From contig CAWZYQ010000084.1 in assembly GCA_963966275.1 (NCBI GenBank), forward strand, positions 1-16,296: 16,296 bases of DNA. Reading direction: 5' to 3'. Under the pieces are notes generated by a model. The model was given only the letters and a program-made list of their open reading frames with translations, had not been told where the DNA came from and did not search any database. Of this stretch, positions 15,189 to 16,296 are shown one piece after another. Origin of the DNA: UBA10427 sp003500135. Lineage in GTDB: Bacteria; Bacteroidota; Bacteroidia; Cytophagales; Cyclobacteriaceae. The position numbers were made by a program, and so were the translations under genes. Every line of letters begins with the position of its first letter. Positions within the stretch are counted from its first letter, which is position 1.

Positions 15189-15548
15189 TTATGCGATTTT
15201 ATATACGTCATTAGGGTTTACACAAAGAACAGCTTTATCGCCATGGATCGCGATAGGACCTTTCAAAAGCTTGGGGTTTTTATGTAAAATCTCAAGCCAA
15301 TCCTCTTCATCAAAATCATGACCTCTCAGCTCTTCCTGATACTTCCTGTCCGCCTTGTTCAGCAATTGTTTTGGTTGCATATGGAGTAAGTCCAAAATGT
15401 CCTTCCACATCCAATTGCTAACCTCATTACAATTCAGGTCCAGGTCATGCACATGTTTGCTTATAGAGTAAGCCATAGCTTTCACTCTTTTGTGGCTGGG
15501 ATTACTACTATCGTAATAAATCCACACTTCATTTTTGTTATGTTTCAT
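15189..15548 (-). CDS. ArsC/Spx-fold protein lacking the catalytic cysteine
   Basis: A 119-residue protein. The C-terminal half, with PKQLLNKADRKYQEEL (59-74), LEILHKNPKLLKGPIAIHGD (85-104) and KAVLCVNPNDVYKI (105-118), is a clear match to the arsenate-reductase-like (ArsC/Spx) thioredoxin fold. The start reads IYYDSSNPSHKR (10-21), where active Bacteroidota relatives have a pattern like IYYLSTCDTCKR. The catalytic Cys is thus N16, the second Cys is H19, and the Arg usual before the PI motif is G97. Arsenate reduction is therefore unlikely; a binding or regulatory role is more plausible. There is no frameshift, and the frame is intact, so this looks like a maintained gene rather than a wreck. 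It is divergent from the YkgJ-family gene. Confidence 0.75.
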   Translation of the reverse strand: MKHNKNEVWIYYDSSNPSHKRVKAMAYSISKHVHDLDLNCNEVSNWMWKDILDLLHMQPKQLLNKADRKYQEELRGHDFDEEDWLEILHKNPKLLKGPIAIHGDKAVLCVNPNDVYKIA

Positions 15549-15597
15549 GGTCCCAGGAATTAGTCCGATATTATTCTAGTCTCTACAGTAAAAACAA

Positions 15598-15605
15598 TAT
15601 TTTTG
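15598..15605 (+). promoter_or_regulatory. Bacteroidota-type -7 box upstream of the YkgJ-family gene
   Basis: TATTTTTG is an exact TAnnTTTG match 40 bp before the ATG at 15646. No clear -33 TTG is found at the expected distance. Confidence 0.35.
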
Positions 15606-15645
15606 TGAAAATAATTTTAATTAAGCCGGAAATTATCAGAATGAT

Positions 15646-16146
15646 ATGGATGTAGGGTTTGAACTGTACCAGGCGGGCAAGCGCTTCGACCGCTACAAGC
15701 AGTTGATGAAAGAGATCAGAAAAAAGTACAAAAAAAAATTGGACAGGATATTTCATCCGCTTCATGAGGAGGTGTTCCATGAAATTGATTGTCTTCAATG
15801 TGCCAATTGTTGTAAGACGACAAGCCCGATATTTTATGAAAACGACATCCAAAGGGCTTCTAAAGCATTGTGCATGAAAGTTGCGGAATTTACTAACGCC
15901 TACCTTCGTATCGACAGTGACGGAGATTATGTATTGAAATCTTTACCCTGTCCGTTTTTGGGTTACGACAATAAATGCATCATATACGAAAGTCGTCCTA
16001 CGGCCTGTCGTGAATATCCGCACACCAACAGGAAACGCATGTATCAGATCGGCAATCTGACCCTGCGCAACAGCCTGGTTTGTCCGACAGTAGCCCGTAT
16101 TTTCAACAAGCTGGAAGAAAAAGATTATAATGAATTGTTATCCTGA
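15646..16146 (+). CDS. YkgJ-family cysteine-cluster protein
   Basis: A 166-residue protein of the YkgJ family (PF03692, putative zinc- or iron-chelating domain). The cysteines are C49, C52, C55 and C56 (CLQCANCC), C102 (CPFLG), C111 (KCIIYESRP), C121 (TACREYP) and C146 (VCPTVARI), the usual spacing, with the RPxxCR-YP signature intact. The basic N-terminal helix (about 10-40) is longer than the bare domain. The domain probably binds a metal or Fe-S cluster; the biological role is unknown. The ATG at 15646 is the first in frame. The 3' end runs into the remnant histidine kinase on the other strand. Confidence 0.88.
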   Translation: MDVGFELYQAGKRFDRYKQLMKEIRKKYKKKLDRIFHPLHEEVFHEIDCLQCANCCKTTSPIFYENDIQRASKALCMKVAEFTNAYLRIDSDGDYVLKSLPCPFLGYDNKCIIYESRPTACREYPHTNRKRMYQIGNLTLRNSLVCPTVARIFNKLEEKDYNELLS

Positions 16147-16296
16147 CCGTAAGACGTGACCCTAATCCGTAGTCGGATTGTTCTTTTATTTCACTGTTTA
16201 ACTTATTCACCGTTTCTTTAATGATTTAAAGCCCCAATCCTGAGCCCTTGGCATTTTTCGTTGCCCTAAAGAACAAATCTAATATCCTGTCCTGCA
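16139..16296 (-). pseudogene. C-terminal part of a sensor histidine kinase, broken by TAA
   Basis: Reading the minus strand from the right edge (first whole codon 16294-16292) gives LDLFFRATKNAKGSGLGL, then TAA at 16228-16226, then in the same frame IIKETVNKLNSEIKEQSDYG and LGSRLTVRI. This is the G2-box and end of a HATPase_c domain; kinases normally read GSGLGLYIVKE, so the stop stands exactly where Tyr (TAT/TAC) is expected, one base away. The frame has no stop after TVRI until 16105-16103, inside the YkgJ gene, so the native stop may also have changed. Most of the gene lies beyond the window. It is either a recent pseudogene, a truncated kinase, or a sequencing error. Confidence 0.72.

Noticed and set aside
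16164..16179. Hairpin AATCCG-TAGT-CGGATT followed by a broken T run, as a terminator of the YkgJ-family gene
   Set aside because: It falls in the conserved histidine-kinase reading on the other strand (codons for SDYGL), the stem is only 6 bp and the T tract is interrupted.

Overview
The window looks like a chromosomal segment of a Bacteroidota bacterium, most likely a Cytophagales relative. Pointers seen in the sequence are a Bacteroidota-type putative porin, an lpxK gene (lipid A, so a Gram-negative envelope), a secreted protein with a type IX secretion (T9SS)-like C-terminal domain, few Shine-Dalgarno sequences, and several TAnnTTTG boxes of the Bacteroidota -7 promoter type. No transposase, integrase or CRISPR array is visible. 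Most genes are ordinary housekeeping and envelope genes.

Left edge (1-381): a strictly periodic AT-rich array of ten 12-bp near-palindromes, consensus AAGTATATAYTT, one every 22 bp with unrelated 10-bp spacers. About 165 bp without a gene follows. Minus-strand operon (382-3913): lpxK, then a putative porin 3 bp later, then miaE 16 bp later. Divergent plus-strand pair (4017-5894): a Nif3/DUF34 protein and a coiled-coil C4 zinc-ribbon protein. The pair ends in a strong intrinsic terminator that lies inside the signal-peptide region of the next ORF, a TPR protein (5901-7349). That gene is back to back with a minus-strand protein (7350-8609) of a family often labelled 'asparagine synthetase B'.

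Centre and right: a MacB/FtsX-type ABC permease (8799-10034) converges on a large MscS-family channel (10036-12504). A 297-bp gap with a hairpin and a promoter-like element leads to a secreted T9SS-type protein (12802-13596), whose 3' end overlaps the minus-strand mtaB (13586-14947). Then come a gap with a possible structured RNA or long-loop terminator, an ArsC-fold protein that has lost its catalytic cysteine (15189-15548), and a divergent YkgJ-family cysteine-cluster protein (15646-16146). At the right edge, on the minus strand, is the C-terminal part of a sensor histidine kinase broken by an in-frame TAA.

Themes: envelope biogenesis and stress (LpxK, porin, MscS, ABC permease, secreted T9SS protein), tRNA position-37 modification (MiaE and MtaB), and metal- or cysteine-binding accessory proteins. 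The strongest candidates for something undescribed are the phased 22-bp array, the terminator nested in a signal-peptide coding region, the cysteine-less ArsC-like protein, the structured element at 15071-15181 and the nonsense-broken kinase.
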